In this document: positions 1-8,781 of the stretch, one piece after another
Position numbering within the stretch: the first letter of the stretch is position 1
How the letters are laid out: each line of letters begins with the position of its first letter
Source: a bacterium
GTDB taxonomy: Bacteria > SZUA-182 > DTGQ01
Assembly (NCBI GenBank): GCA_040755755.1
Contig: JBFLZW010000017.1
Span: forward strand, 49,497 to 113,496
Direction of reading: 5' to 3'
Length of the DNA: 64,000 nucleotides
Program-made: the position numbers and the translations under genes
Notes under the pieces: generated by a model
Told to the model about the DNA's origin: nothing
What the model saw: only the letters and a program-made list of their open reading frames with translations
Databases searched by the model: none

Positions 1-358
1 TCCACAATACTACAGAGCAAATTGAGTGCCAACATAAAAGCAATATTAATCAAATAGTTATCTTAAACGAAAGGAATAAGGACAGCATCTTGAGTTTCAA
101 AGTTGAAACATCGCTCCAAATACGAAACAATCAATGTTTAAGGGTTGAAATGCCAAATTAAAAAGTAAATATTAAGTATTGACTTATAGAATTTTAAATA
201 GATGTCATCCTCCTGGGGTGATGAGATAGCAGGAATTACAGGTTATGATCGGGCTTTCTTAAGGAAAAGAGCCGAGGCGTTGAAACCTGGAGAAGGAACT
301 ATCCTATGAATTATCCTGGCGGAAGGGGGAGTGATTAGGATTTATTGCTGCTGGTTTT
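1..358. other. AT-rich stretch without a recognisable gene
   Basis: No convincing coding frame, tRNA or repeat array is visible. The sequence is AT-rich up to about position 200 and more mixed afterwards. It ends at the long hairpin at 360-400. It may be the far side of an intergenic region cut by the window edge. Confidence 0.5.
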
Positions 359-359
359 A

Positions 360-400
360 TTGAAGGGGGGACCGGATTTAAAATCCGGTCCCCCCTTCAA
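360..400. terminator. 20-bp perfect inverted repeat, terminator-like
   Basis: Positions 360-379 are the exact reverse complement of 381-400, with one unpaired base between them. The stem contains a run of six G pairing with six C. It lies about 60 bp past the stop of the minus-strand secreted-protein gene that starts at 2702. On that strand the stem is followed by TAAAACC, so there is no good U-tract. It could be a terminator, an mRNA-stabilising hairpin or a REP-like element. Confidence 0.5.
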
Positions 401-458
401 CCGTGTCACCGCATTTCAACTAATGGCAAGAAGAGGTGTGAACCTGTCAGCCTGACAA

Positions 459-2702
459 CTAGTATGACCACCACGGCTGGACATCGATTGGAAATTCTGA
501 GGTTGTCCAACCGCCGCGCTGGTCAAACGCAGTGATTTGTACCCAATAGAAGCCGGGGAAATTCGTCTGGAATGTCCAGAACGCCCGTGGGAAACCGTCG
601 TCGTCTTTGTTAACAACAATAGATCCGATATTGCAGGAGTATTCGAGTGTATCTCCATCCGGATCATGAAAATCGAGCATGGGCGGACCAAGGATGAAAA
701 GCTGTCCCGCCTTGATCACTAACGGTGCTGCATCATTGAAATCTCCCATAATGTAGGGGCGATGGTTGAGCCAGGTGCCGGGTGATGTGGCAAGCATATC
801 TATATCACCGATAGCCACCAGGCCGCGGGAATCGGTTACCTGAACAACGATATGAAATACTCCTTCAAATGGAGGTGTAAAGGTCAGTTCTCCAGTCATG
901 GGATTGATAATAGACTCTGACCAGGGGCCATACTGAAAGGCTGGAAGTCCATCGATGGTTGCCTTCCAGGTAAGGTTTAATTGATCTGCGATGAACGATC
1001 CATTCCCAGGATCGAACCAGTCCTGGTCAGTTGCTACCATCTGATAGCGCCAGACTTGTCCTACTTCCACTCCCTGCTCATCCAGGTTTTCCATCTTTGG
1101 CGGATGATTGGTGACTGGATAGTTCACTACTGACAGGGCGAAGGTCTCTAAATCCGTCCGGCCGTTAGAATCCTGTACCCGCACGGTAATGAAAAGGTCT
1201 TCCAGCACCTGAGGAGTAAAGTAGATCCGGGCTATTTGCGGCCAGGTTCTGAAGCCTAACTTCAAAAGGTAATCGCCATAAGCAGCCACTGCTTTGGGAT
1301 CATAGATCCGAACCCCACCAGTTCCCTGGCGCAGGTGGGGTATGGTTTCGGGATCATATTCCGAAATACGTGCAGGGGCATCCGCAGGCTCATCGGGGTC
1401 ATAAGGAGGCTCCCAGGGAGTGGGAAGATCTACCATGCAGGGTTTGTATGGATCCATCCAGAGTTGTGGAATCCGTTTGATCACTTCGAGGTCACAAACA
1501 GGCGGGTTACTGCCGGGAACAACAGGAATTGGAACCTCGCTCAGCATAGTGGCGGCAGTACCGTTTGCACCCCATCCGCCCACGGTGCAAGTCCAGAACA
1601 GTCTATCCCGGTTAGGATTAATGGCATCGGGATCGGAAAGGTGACCGTTTTGGGTGGAGAATTTCTGGTCTGTGATAAACCTTCTGGTGAGTCTTTCCAC
1701 ATAATCAAAGTCGGGCTCTACGCCGGTCGCTTCGAATTCATTCTGCCATATATCCAGGAATACCCGGTAGGTCAAATCCGGGTCCTTGGCATAGCAGTAA
1801 TATTCAAAGGGCTGAAAAAGCTGGACGAATTGCTGGCCGATCTTGAAGAAGTAAGGAGGCTCTCCATTGATGAGGCTATCGTCTTTCAGCAGCCAGATAT
1901 TATCCAGGCGGTACTGATTTCCAAAAACTCTGATCCCGGTTATGATTAAAGGTTCTGCCGGGTTATTCAGACTGGAAATGGCATTCCCGTCATCTCTGGC
2001 TGCCTTTTTGATAACTTCCAAAAGGTTGGCACTTATTGTATGCCATGAACCATCCTGGTAGTTACGGCCGAGCGGCATATTAATCGTGTAAACCTTGGGG
2101 AGGGTATTCTCCGGACCCAAAAGGTCATACTGGTCAGGGGCCACCCCATCTATGTCCGTATTACAATTCATGCCAGCCGGGGTGAAGCGGATGGAAAAAG
2201 GTATTACCAGATTATCGCTTCTATTGATTACACCCATTACCTCAAATTTAAACATGGCAAACTGCTCAACTTCCAGCGGTGCCCTGATACTGGCCCAGAG
2301 CTGGTTAGCCGGGATACCGGGGGTAATAGATTTCTCGATCACCAGTTGCATGCCTTGAGCCGGTAAAAATATAGAATACGGCATGGAAACTTCCATGACC
2401 CGGCTTCCTTGATTGAAATCAAGCACCGTTTCCAAACTTCCGTAGCCGACTCCGTTGCCCCATACCGGATAGTCTGGCTCATAAGCCTTCCATCCATGAT
2501 TGCGAGGGCTATCCCAATACTCGAAGTTATCTACCAATACTCCCCGTTCGGTCGGGAACGGAAGCATCTGGGGAGACTGGGTGGCTAATACATTGCCATA
2601 CATCGGGTTCTGTGCCTGAGCCAGTCCCCTGATGCCAAAAACTGCTACTGCTTGTAATAATAATATTATCAGTAATATCTTTCCTAACCTTTCGACATTC
2701 AT
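459..2702 (-). CDS. Large secreted protein with Ig/cadherin-like C-terminal domains, function unknown
   Basis: About 747 residues. The start at 2702 has an AGGAG seven bases upstream and begins a clear signal peptide (charged MNVERLGK, then a Leu/Ile-rich stretch, then AQAQ), so the product is exported. The mature protein is acidic and aromatic-rich and has several Cys in the middle. From about residue 500 it contains two or three tandem beta-sandwich-like segments with proline-starting linkers (NHPPKMENL, NHRPYIMGD) and an acidic DPDGDTLEY motif, as in PKD or cadherin-like domains. No catalytic motif or PEP-CTERM tail is present. It is probably a surface or extracellular structural/adhesive protein; I do not recognise a family for residues 30-480. 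Confidence 0.75.
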   Translation of the reverse strand: MNVERLGKILLIILLLQAVAVFGIRGLAQAQNPMYGNVLATQSPQMLPFPTERGVLVDNFEYWDSPRNHGWKAYEPDYPVWGNGVGYGSLETVLDFNQGSRVMEVSMPYSIFLPAQGMQLVIEKSITPGIPANQLWASIRAPLEVEQFAMFKFEVMGVINRSDNLVIPFSIRFTPAGMNCNTDIDGVAPDQYDLLGPENTLPKVYTINMPLGRNYQDGSWHTISANLLEVIKKAARDDGNAISSLNNPAEPLIITGIRVFGNQYRLDNIWLLKDDSLINGEPPYFFKIGQQFVQLFQPFEYYCYAKDPDLTYRVFLDIWQNEFEATGVEPDFDYVERLTRRFITDQKFSTQNGHLSDPDAINPNRDRLFWTCTVGGWGANGTAATMLSEVPIPVVPGSNPPVCDLEVIKRIPQLWMDPYKPCMVDLPTPWEPPYDPDEPADAPARISEYDPETIPHLRQGTGGVRIYDPKAVAAYGDYLLKLGFRTWPQIARIYFTPQVLEDLFITVRVQDSNGRTDLETFALSVVNYPVTNHPPKMENLDEQGVEVGQVWRYQMVATDQDWFDPGNGSFIADQLNLTWKATIDGLPAFQYGPWSESIINPMTGELTFTPPFEGVFHIVVQVTDSRGLVAIGDIDMLATSPGTWLNHRPYIMGDFNDAAPLVIKAGQLFILGPPMLDFHDPDGDTLEYSCNIGSIVVNKDDDGFPRAFWTFQTNFPGFYWVQITAFDQRGGWTTSEFPIDVQPWWSY

Positions 2703-2901
2703 TATCATACTCCTGCTCCCATACTTGTCCAATTACTGCTTTCTCTGAGAACATCTAACAAAGATTTTGTCCAGGTGGATAATTAACAGTAACATAAAAC
2801 GAGAATATCTTCCCTTGCAGGAAGTCGATCTCTCTTCCAATTTTCAATTAAGTTGAGGCGAATACTCTCTTCGTGTCGGAGACACTTTCGAAATAATAAT
2901 C

Positions 2902-3474
2902 TCAAGACCTGATAATGGAGGTGGTTATGAATCGAAGGGTTTCTGAAGGTAGGCTATTTACCCCTGCGGGGTGAGCAATTCCTGCATTGGAAGGTTTTAT
3001 GAGCGTTGTATTGTCCACTCTCGGAGGAAGTAATAAGAATATTTTCTGAGCAGAGTTAATAAATCTTATAATGAAATGGGTATCTTTAACCGCGTCCGGC
3101 CAGGGAAAACTTCGAATGTCAGTCTCATTGCGATGGATCAGACTGTGAATCAAATCCTTCAAAGGTTGATTCACAGCCCTTAACGCTATCGATATTGCCA
3201 TCGATAGAGCAGTATTCTGGATGCCAATCTGATTCCGATGGATCAGACTATGAATCAAATCCTTCAACGGCTGATCCATAGCTGTTGATATCATCGATAC
3301 ATAGAAGAGGTAAGAATCGCCTAAATTACTGCCTAAATTCCCACACACTTCCAGGAATTCACAAATGCCAATATGCCCGCATCGTACATACTCCGGGGCA
3401 TCCAACGCACTAATGGAACAGAGCAGGATACTGAGAAGTATTACCAGACCCAGAGCGAACAGCTTTCCCTTCAT
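2902..3474 (-). CDS. Small secreted protein with a duplicated 35-residue segment, unknown
   Basis: About 190 residues starting at 3474 (MKGKLFALG), with GGAAG upstream; a longer GTG start at 3495 is possible. A strong N-terminal hydrophobic segment predicts export. The centre holds two copies of a roughly 35-residue unit containing QPLKDLIHSLIHRN, encoded by DNA repeats 105 bp apart. The C-terminal third has no recognisable motif and may be degenerate. No family is recognised. It is oriented like the larger secreted-protein gene downstream of it, but the roughly 200-bp gap suggests separate transcription. Confidence 0.45.
   Translation of the reverse strand: MKGKLFALGLVILLSILLCSISALDAPEYVRCGHIGICEFLEVCGNLGSNLGDSYLFYVSMISTAMDQPLKDLIHSLIHRNQIGIQNTALSMAISIALRAVNQPLKDLIHSLIHRNETDIRSFPWPDAVKDTHFIIRFINSAQKIFLLLPPRVDNTTLIKPSNAGIAHPAGVNSLPSETLRFITTSIIRS
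3119..3285. repeat. Two tandem 105-bp-period units inside the small secreted-protein gene
   Basis: The segments starting near 3119 and 3224 share about 50 nearly identical bases, including GATGGATCAGACT followed by TGAATCAAATCCTTCAA. The period is exactly 35 codons, so the reading frame is kept. This implies a coding-frame duplication rather than random noise. Confidence 0.75.
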
Positions 3475-4150
3475 AAGACAGTTATCTTCCTTCACCCAAA
3501 TTTACCCTTTTTCCCCCTTTTCCATCCTTTTGAGAACAGCATCACCTTTTCCGTGGTGTAGACAGGGAGGTGGCCCACACCTCCCTGTCTACGGTGGCCC
3601 TTCTTAACTTTTACAATGTCCAGTTGTTTGCGTCAGCGGAAAGGCTTCTTTTTTCTGCCACGGTTTGAATAGGTAGCCTAATTTTGGTGTATTAGGCACT
3701 TCCTCTTTATGCACATAGTATGCCATACAGGAAATGCCTTGAAAATAGCAGGACATGCCGTAATCCTGGCCTAGATTCCCTGAGAACTATTACCGTGATT
3801 TGTTTCAAGTTTGCATCGAAGCAAGGATTTTTATGTTCTCTCTCAGGCAAATATCAGCACCTTAGCGCTAATTTTAAAATGATGCACCCTCATGAGAGAT
3901 GCCGGACAATGAGGCGGGTTGCATTGCAAACGTGGAATATTTATTTCATTCATGAAACATTTTCATGCCGGCATATGCCGATATGAGTAATGAGTTTGCG
4001 TTTTTTTTTAAAATCCTGCTTTATTTATTGAAGTTCTAATGCTATCCTTACAAGAGAAAACACACAATAGTGAATAATACCAGAGTGAACAGTACGATAC
4101 ATACCAGGAACCGTATTATGATGTTCCAAAGATGGAGGTCATAGGAAGCA
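3475..4150. other. Intergenic region between divergent genes, with a 15-bp hairpin
   Basis: About 680 bp separate the minus-strand secreted-protein gene from the plus-strand cbiM-like gene. The only clear structure is a perfect 15-bp stem at 3558-3572/3578-3592 with loop GCCCA. I looked for a cobalamin riboswitch (B12 box) or a convincing metal-operator palindrome before the cbiM-like gene and saw none. The short palindromic GCCGGCATATGCCG around 3966 is weak. Confidence 0.5.
3558..3592. terminator. 15-bp perfect hairpin, intergenic
   Basis: GTAGACAGGGAGGTG pairs exactly with CACCTCCCTGTCTAC around a five-base loop. It is not followed by a T-run on either strand. Its role is uncertain; it lies upstream of the 3474 gene, so it does not terminate any obvious transcript. 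Confidence 0.4.
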
Positions 4151-5086
4151 GTGCATGCACCGGACGGATTTTACAGTAACAGCCTTTGCCTGATCATGGA
4201 CGTGGCCTGCACCGGAGTGCTGGCCTATAGTATAAAGAAAACCTGGAAGCGAATCAGCACCAGGGAAGTTTTCCTGGCCAGCTCCGTAGGGGCCTTCACC
4301 TTTGCTCTGCAATTGGCCAACTTTGACGTTGCGCGGGGGTCTTCCTGCCATTTTATGGGAGGGGTTTTTGCTTCTATCCTGTTGGGGCCACATGTAAGCA
4401 CGGTAGTCATAACCCTTGAGCATATCATCCAGGTTCTCCTGTTTCAGGATGGGGGCATCATGGCCTTTGGCCCTAATTTGCTGACCATTGCCTTGATCAG
4501 CACCTTTGGGAGTTACTATATCTACTCTTTACTGAAAAAATTTGCCATTGAGCCGTATGGCTGCTACATCAGTGCCTTTCTCTCAGCCTGGCTTACCCTG
4601 CTGATCACCAGTCTGGCAGTTTGCAGTATGCTCTCCGTATGCGGAATTCAGCGGTTCTTCGCTACCCTCGGTCCTATGGTCGGGCCACATGTCGAGGTCG
4701 GCATTGCCGAAGGAATGCTGACCGTGCTTCTTCTGGTTGGCTTCCGGTTTTGGGCTCCTGATTTATTCAGCCAGCAAAGGCTTCTTTCGGCATCAGCAAA
4801 AAAGATTTCCTCTACCCTGCTGGGACTTGCCCTGCTGATCAGCCTGGCCATATCTCCCTTTGCTTCAAGATCTGCCGAAGGACTGGAGAAATTGGTTCTG
4901 GACCGGGGGCATATTCATCCCCACCGCATTATTATCCATTATCAGGCACCAATTCCGGATTATCATGTACCGGGGATCAAAGATCAGGAGATAGCCAAAA
5001 TCCTTGGAGGAACACTGGGAACCGTTGCTACGTTCACAGCCTGTATGCTGCTCCTTTCCTTTATCAGGGCCAGGACTGAATCCTAG
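4151..5086 (+). CDS. CbiM/NikM-type ECF metal transporter S-component with PDGLE (NikN-like) tail
   Basis: 311 residues from a GTG start. The N-terminus MHAPDGF matches the CbiM/NikM signature in which the amino group and His2 bind Co2+ or Ni2+. Six or more membrane helices follow, with family-like segments FQDGGIMAFGPN and GPHVEVGIAEG. After about residue 230 comes a last membrane segment and SPFASRSAEGLEKL, resembling the PDGLE domain found fused to NikM. A His-containing loop (RGHIHPHRIIIHYQ) precedes the final helix. No cbiQ or cbiO partner is in the window, so the energising module must be elsewhere or shared. The sigma-54 activator gene begins 11 bp after its stop, suggesting co-transcription. 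The metal specificity cannot be told from sequence. Confidence 0.85.
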   Translation: MHAPDGFYSNSLCLIMDVACTGVLAYSIKKTWKRISTREVFLASSVGAFTFALQLANFDVARGSSCHFMGGVFASILLGPHVSTVVITLEHIIQVLLFQDGGIMAFGPNLLTIALISTFGSYYIYSLLKKFAIEPYGCYISAFLSAWLTLLITSLAVCSMLSVCGIQRFFATLGPMVGPHVEVGIAEGMLTVLLLVGFRFWAPDLFSQQRLLSASAKKISSTLLGLALLISLAISPFASRSAEGLEKLVLDRGHIHPHRIIIHYQAPIPDYHVPGIKDQEIAKILGGTLGTVATFTACMLLLSFIRARTES

Positions 5087-5097
5087 AAGAGACCACC

Positions 5098-7953
5098 ATG
5101 AGCAGGAAACCCAATACGATTCTCAAAAGCATCGTAGTACCGTTCTTACTGGTATTCATTACTCTTTTTCTGACCCACATCGGCATGCAGACCCAACTGA
5201 TGGACCGGGAACTGGACAGGTTTATCGCTCAAAGCGCTACCGGCATGATGAACATTATCTGGAATTACTTTGTTACTGAGGAAGTGAAGGAGCCGATGCG
5301 AAAACTGGCGTGCATGGCTGATTCCCTGCTGCCGGATTCCCTGGATACTGCCCTGAAAAACGACGTGGCTTTCTCCTGTCCCCTTCTTTCTTCTCAATGG
5401 GATACCCTCAAGCATGACCTTCTGCTGGATAATGTCCTGAATTATGTGGCCCTCTTCGACCGAAGCGGCAGGATGATCCTCCAGGAATCTTTCATGGCAG
5501 CACAGGAAAAGGAAAGCCATGACGAGTTCCGGAATCAGATCATGCAGCGGAAGGTGACGGCTGAAATTTTTGGCTTTGATAAGGCTCCTCATGCTTCTCA
5601 TTCCCTGGTTGCCAAAATGATCTTTCCCATCCGCAACCGCCGTGGAGGAATCCTCGGTTATATGGCAGCTATCCGTAACCTCGATAACCGGTTTTTTGAA
5701 AAGGTTCATCAACTGACCGGCCTTCACGTTCTGGTCTTCAGTGACGGGACGTCAGTTTTCAGTACCTTGCCGATTCACTCGGGAGAGCAGCTTGCGGTTC
5801 CTCCAAAGATCCGGGAAAAGGTCTACCACACCCATGGGCAGCCATCAGAGTCAGCACAGAGGGTGTTCATCCTCAATGACGAGTACCGGGCAGTTTCCTT
5901 TCCCATCGAGAACCTTCAGGGAGAAGCCATAGGGGCTCTCATGCTCCTGTGCAGTCTGGAGGGCAAAGAGCACAGCCTGAAAAAGATCGTCCTGAACCTG
6001 CTGTGGGCAAGCCTCATGGGAGGTATACTGCTCCTGTTTTTCGGATTTCTTATCAGCAGGGGAATCACTATTCCCATCAATCAACTGATTCAGGCTACCC
6101 GCTGTGTTTCAGCCGGAGATTTCGACACCAGGGCCGATGTCCAATCCCACAAGGAATTGATCACCCTCTCCCAGGCCTTCAATGGCATGACCGACAATTT
6201 AAAGCGAACATCGATTTCCCGGAACTATTTCCAGACTATCCTCGATACCATGAACGATCTGCTGATCATCGTTTCTCCCGACCGCAGCATCGAATTTGTC
6301 AATCAGACCACTGTGAACGTCCTGGGATATACCAGTGATGAGATGATCGGCAAATCGTTCGATCACCTTTTCCATCATGATTGCCCCTTCAAGGGGATGG
6401 ATTTTGAAAACATAGTTCAGAAGGAAGGAGGACAGGATAGCTCCTGCATCATGCTCACCAAAGCAGGAGAGACGATCCCGGTGAGCTTTTCCTGGTCAGT
6501 CATGCGGAATGAGAAAAACGATTTGACGCAAATTATCGGGATTGCCCGCGATATCCGGGAGAAGGCCGAAGCCGAGCAAAAGATCAGGGAGGAGCGTGAT
6601 AAGCTCAATACCCTGATTAATACTACCAACGACCTGATCTTTATCCGCACTCTCAAGGGGGAGATCACTTTTGTCAGCCATGCTGTTCATCGCATTCTCG
6701 GCTATTCCCCTGAGGAATTCAAAAGCCTTCCCCCTGAAAAAATCCTGAGCGCCAACCCCCTGAACCAGGCCTTCATTGAATCCCCATCCCGCTGGAGCAC
6801 CAGGAGTGAGAAGGCAGAGCCTTACTGGGTCGAATTTTTAACCAGTGATGGACGGCCAATTTTTCTGGAAATCAATGAGACCCCTCTCCAGGGCAAGGGA
6901 AATGAAATCACGCAGGTCATGGGAATCGGCAGGGACATTTCGGAGCGAAAGAGGCTGGAAGAACAGTTGCGGGAGTGGCATGAGAAACAGGCCAAAACAC
7001 AGCAGGGAATATGCCGGTTTGGCGACGTTATCGGCAAGAGCAGGAGAATGCAGGAAATTTATGATTTTATCCAGGTTGTTTCCCAGAACAACAGTACCGT
7101 CCTGCTCAAAGGAGAAAGCGGTACTGGTAAAGAGATGATTGCTCAATCCATTCATGACCATAGCCCACGGTGCAATTATCCTTTTGTCGAGGTGACCTGC
7201 TCGGTCCTGTCCGAGTATCTGCTCGAAAGCGAGCTTTTCGGGCATGTCAAAGGCGCATTTACCGGGGCCATCAAAGACAAGCAGGGGCGGTTCGAGCAGG
7301 CTAGCGGAGGCACCATCTTCCTCGATGAAATAGGCGATGTCAGCCTCAATGCCCAGATTAAATTGCTTCGGGTCCTCCAGGAGCGGGAGATTGTCCGGGT
7401 GGGGGGAGACGAGCGGATTAAGGTCGATGTCAGGATCATTGCCGCCACGAACAAAAACCTGGAAGAAGCTGTGGCCAGGGGAACTTTCCGCGAGGACCTC
7501 TACTATCGCCTCAACGTAGTGCCGATCGATGTTCCGGCCCTGCGGGAGAGAAAGGAGGACATTCCTCTGCTCGTGGAGCATTTTATCGCCAAGATAAACC
7601 AAAAGGTCGGGAAAAATATCATCGATATGTCTCAGAAGGCCGTGAATATACTCATGGAATATTACTGGCCGGGCAATATCCGCCAGTTGGAAAACGCTGT
7701 CGAATATGCCATCATCCGATGCCAGGGAGCACAAATCAAAGTCCAGGACCTCCCGGCGGAAATCCGAAACCAGAAAAAGGGGGAAAAAGCCTCAATGCAT
7801 GACCTGATCGCCAATACGGAAAAATCGGCCTTTCTTGAGGCACTCCAGGAATGTCAATGGGATTTGACCCAGACCGCCCAGCGGCTGAACATCAGCCGGA
7901 CCACGCTCTGGCGGAAAATTAAAAAGTACCGGATCGAAAGGCCGAGGGGGTGA
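5098..7953 (+). CDS. Membrane-bound sensor/sigma-54-dependent transcriptional activator (HAMP-PAS-PAS-AAA+-Fis)
   Basis: 951 residues. In order: a membrane helix (about 11-30), an extracytoplasmic sensor of roughly 260 residues, a second helix (about 300-320), HAMP, two PAS domains (about 375-500 and 505-620), a sigma-54 AAA+ domain with Walker A GESGTGKE, the ESELFGHVKGAFTGA loop that contacts sigma-54 and Walker B GGTIFLDEIG, and a C-terminal Fis-type helix-turn-helix (NISRTTLWRKIKKY). No histidine-kinase or receiver domain is present, so it likely couples an outside signal directly to sigma-54 RNA polymerase. It follows the metal transporter by 11 bp, suggesting a metal or envelope signal. 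Sigma-54-like promoters occur at 39288, 47414 and 50256 in this window; a link to them is inference. Confidence 0.9.
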   Translation: MSRKPNTILKSIVVPFLLVFITLFLTHIGMQTQLMDRELDRFIAQSATGMMNIIWNYFVTEEVKEPMRKLACMADSLLPDSLDTALKNDVAFSCPLLSSQWDTLKHDLLLDNVLNYVALFDRSGRMILQESFMAAQEKESHDEFRNQIMQRKVTAEIFGFDKAPHASHSLVAKMIFPIRNRRGGILGYMAAIRNLDNRFFEKVHQLTGLHVLVFSDGTSVFSTLPIHSGEQLAVPPKIREKVYHTHGQPSESAQRVFILNDEYRAVSFPIENLQGEAIGALMLLCSLEGKEHSLKKIVLNLLWASLMGGILLLFFGFLISRGITIPINQLIQATRCVSAGDFDTRADVQSHKELITLSQAFNGMTDNLKRTSISRNYFQTILDTMNDLLIIVSPDRSIEFVNQTTVNVLGYTSDEMIGKSFDHLFHHDCPFKGMDFENIVQKEGGQDSSCIMLTKAGETIPVSFSWSVMRNEKNDLTQIIGIARDIREKAEAEQKIREERDKLNTLINTTNDLIFIRTLKGEITFVSHAVHRILGYSPEEFKSLPPEKILSANPLNQAFIESPSRWSTRSEKAEPYWVEFLTSDGRPIFLEINETPLQGKGNEITQVMGIGRDISERKRLEEQLREWHEKQAKTQQGICRFGDVIGKSRRMQEIYDFIQVVSQNNSTVLLKGESGTGKEMIAQSIHDHSPRCNYPFVEVTCSVLSEYLLESELFGHVKGAFTGAIKDKQGRFEQASGGTIFLDEIGDVSLNAQIKLLRVLQEREIVRVGGDERIKVDVRIIAATNKNLEEAVARGTFREDLYYRLNVVPIDVPALRERKEDIPLLVEHFIAKINQKVGKNIIDMSQKAVNILMEYYWPGNIRQLENAVEYAIIRCQGAQIKVQDLPAEIRNQKKGEKASMHDLIANTEKSAFLEALQECQWDLTQTAQRLNISRTTLWRKIKKYRIERPRG

Positions 7954-8076
7954 AAAGGAATTTCCGGTTCACCCGGAAATGAATTTGGGTGAACTCTATG
8001 CTGGCAGAAGAGGTAACAATTTGGTAAAATTAAATAATAAAGATGAGAGTGGCGACCTTAGCATGAGGATTTGATT

Positions 8077-8373
8077 GTGCTGCTGCATGAAGTTATTTGG
8101 AAAGATAAGCTTATGGATAAGATCGAAAGCAAGCACAACGTTCTTGTCTATGAGGTCGAACAGGTCTTATTCTCTCAACCTTATGTCCGTCGAGTAGAGA
8201 AGGGAAAAATAAAGGGAGAAGATTTATACGTTGCTTATGGTCAAACGAAGGCAGGGAGATATCTGGTTGTTTTCTTTGTTCGCAAACGCCAGACAATGGC
8301 ACTGCCCATTTCGGCCAGAGATATGACCGTAGCTGAACGGAGGTATTATGAACAGCAAAAAAAAACAGATTGA
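8077..8373 (+). CDS. BrnT-family ribonuclease toxin
   Basis: About 98 residues from GTG 8077, which has AGGA at a good spacing; TTG 8071 is an alternative. BrnT toxins are RelE-fold ribonucleases that cleave mRNA. The N-terminal VIWKDKLMDKIESKHNV aligns with the usual FEWDxxKxxxNxxKHGV start, and the C-terminal ISARDMTVAERRYYEQ is the family signature (A-R-D-M-T-x-x-E-R-R-x-Y). The gene overlaps the following antitoxin gene by 26 bp, as expected for this module with the toxin first. The AT-rich leader just upstream probably holds the promoter, autorepressed by the complex in known systems. Confidence 0.85.
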   Translation: MLLHEVIWKDKLMDKIESKHNVLVYEVEQVLFSQPYVRRVEKGKIKGEDLYVAYGQTKAGRYLVVFFVRKRQTMALPISARDMTVAERRYYEQQKKTD

Positions 8374-8620
8374 TCCTATACCAGACGAATTTGCAAGCTA
8401 CGAGGAAGCGGCAGAATTCTGGGATACCCATGATACAACAGACTATCTGGAAATATTTCAGACTGTGGATGTTCAAGGTGAGCTAAAAAAAAGGCGTTAT
8501 GAGGTAGAAGTAGATGAAGATATCATTGACGAGCTTCATAAGCGAGCCCAGAAACTTGGTATCACTGTCAGTCAACTTGTAAGCGAGATGCTACGAAAGC
8601 AAATTTTACGCTCTGCATAA
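8348..8620 (+). CDS. CopG/BrnA-like antitoxin
   Basis: 90 residues. The start at 8348 is preceded by GGAGG inside the toxin gene, so translation is coupled. The N-terminal part SYEEAAEFWDTHDTTDY is the typical toxin-binding acidic segment of BrnT partners. The C-terminal part, with the beta strand RRYEVEVDEDIIDELHKRA followed by LGITVSQLVSEMLRKQI, is a ribbon-helix-helix DNA-binding domain. It should neutralise the upstream toxin and repress the operon. A decayed relative of this gene pair lies at 24434-24821. Confidence 0.88.
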   Translation: MNSKKKQIDPIPDEFASYEEAAEFWDTHDTTDYLEIFQTVDVQGELKKRRYEVEVDEDIIDELHKRAQKLGITVSQLVSEMLRKQILRSA

Positions 8621-8647
8621 CTGTGTGATAAAGGATTAAAAGTTTGG

Positions 8648-8761
8648 ATGAATGAGATTATCTTTTGGGTTGAGGTCTTCATTCCTGAAGCGGTCTTGCG
8701 AGAGCTTTCAGTCATCGGTTCAGAACGGCCAGAAGTCATGATGGTTCAAACACTTCCTTGA
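8648..8761 (+). pseudogene. Possible PIN-domain (DUF3368-like) fragment
   Basis: A 37-codon frame containing the segment VFIPEAVLRELSV, reminiscent of the PIN-fold toxin segment (V-I-P-x-A-V-x-x-E-L). Nothing before or after it supports a full PIN protein, and the catalytic acidic residues are missing. If real it is a remnant of another toxin gene next to the BrnT pair. The assignment is weak. Confidence 0.25.
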
Positions 8762-8781
8762 AAGGAAGCTGATGAATATAA

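Noticed and set aside
3600-4150. Cobalamin or nickel/cobalt riboswitch before the CbiM-like gene
   Set aside because: No B12 box or NiCo four-way junction pattern could be found; only a short palindrome is present.
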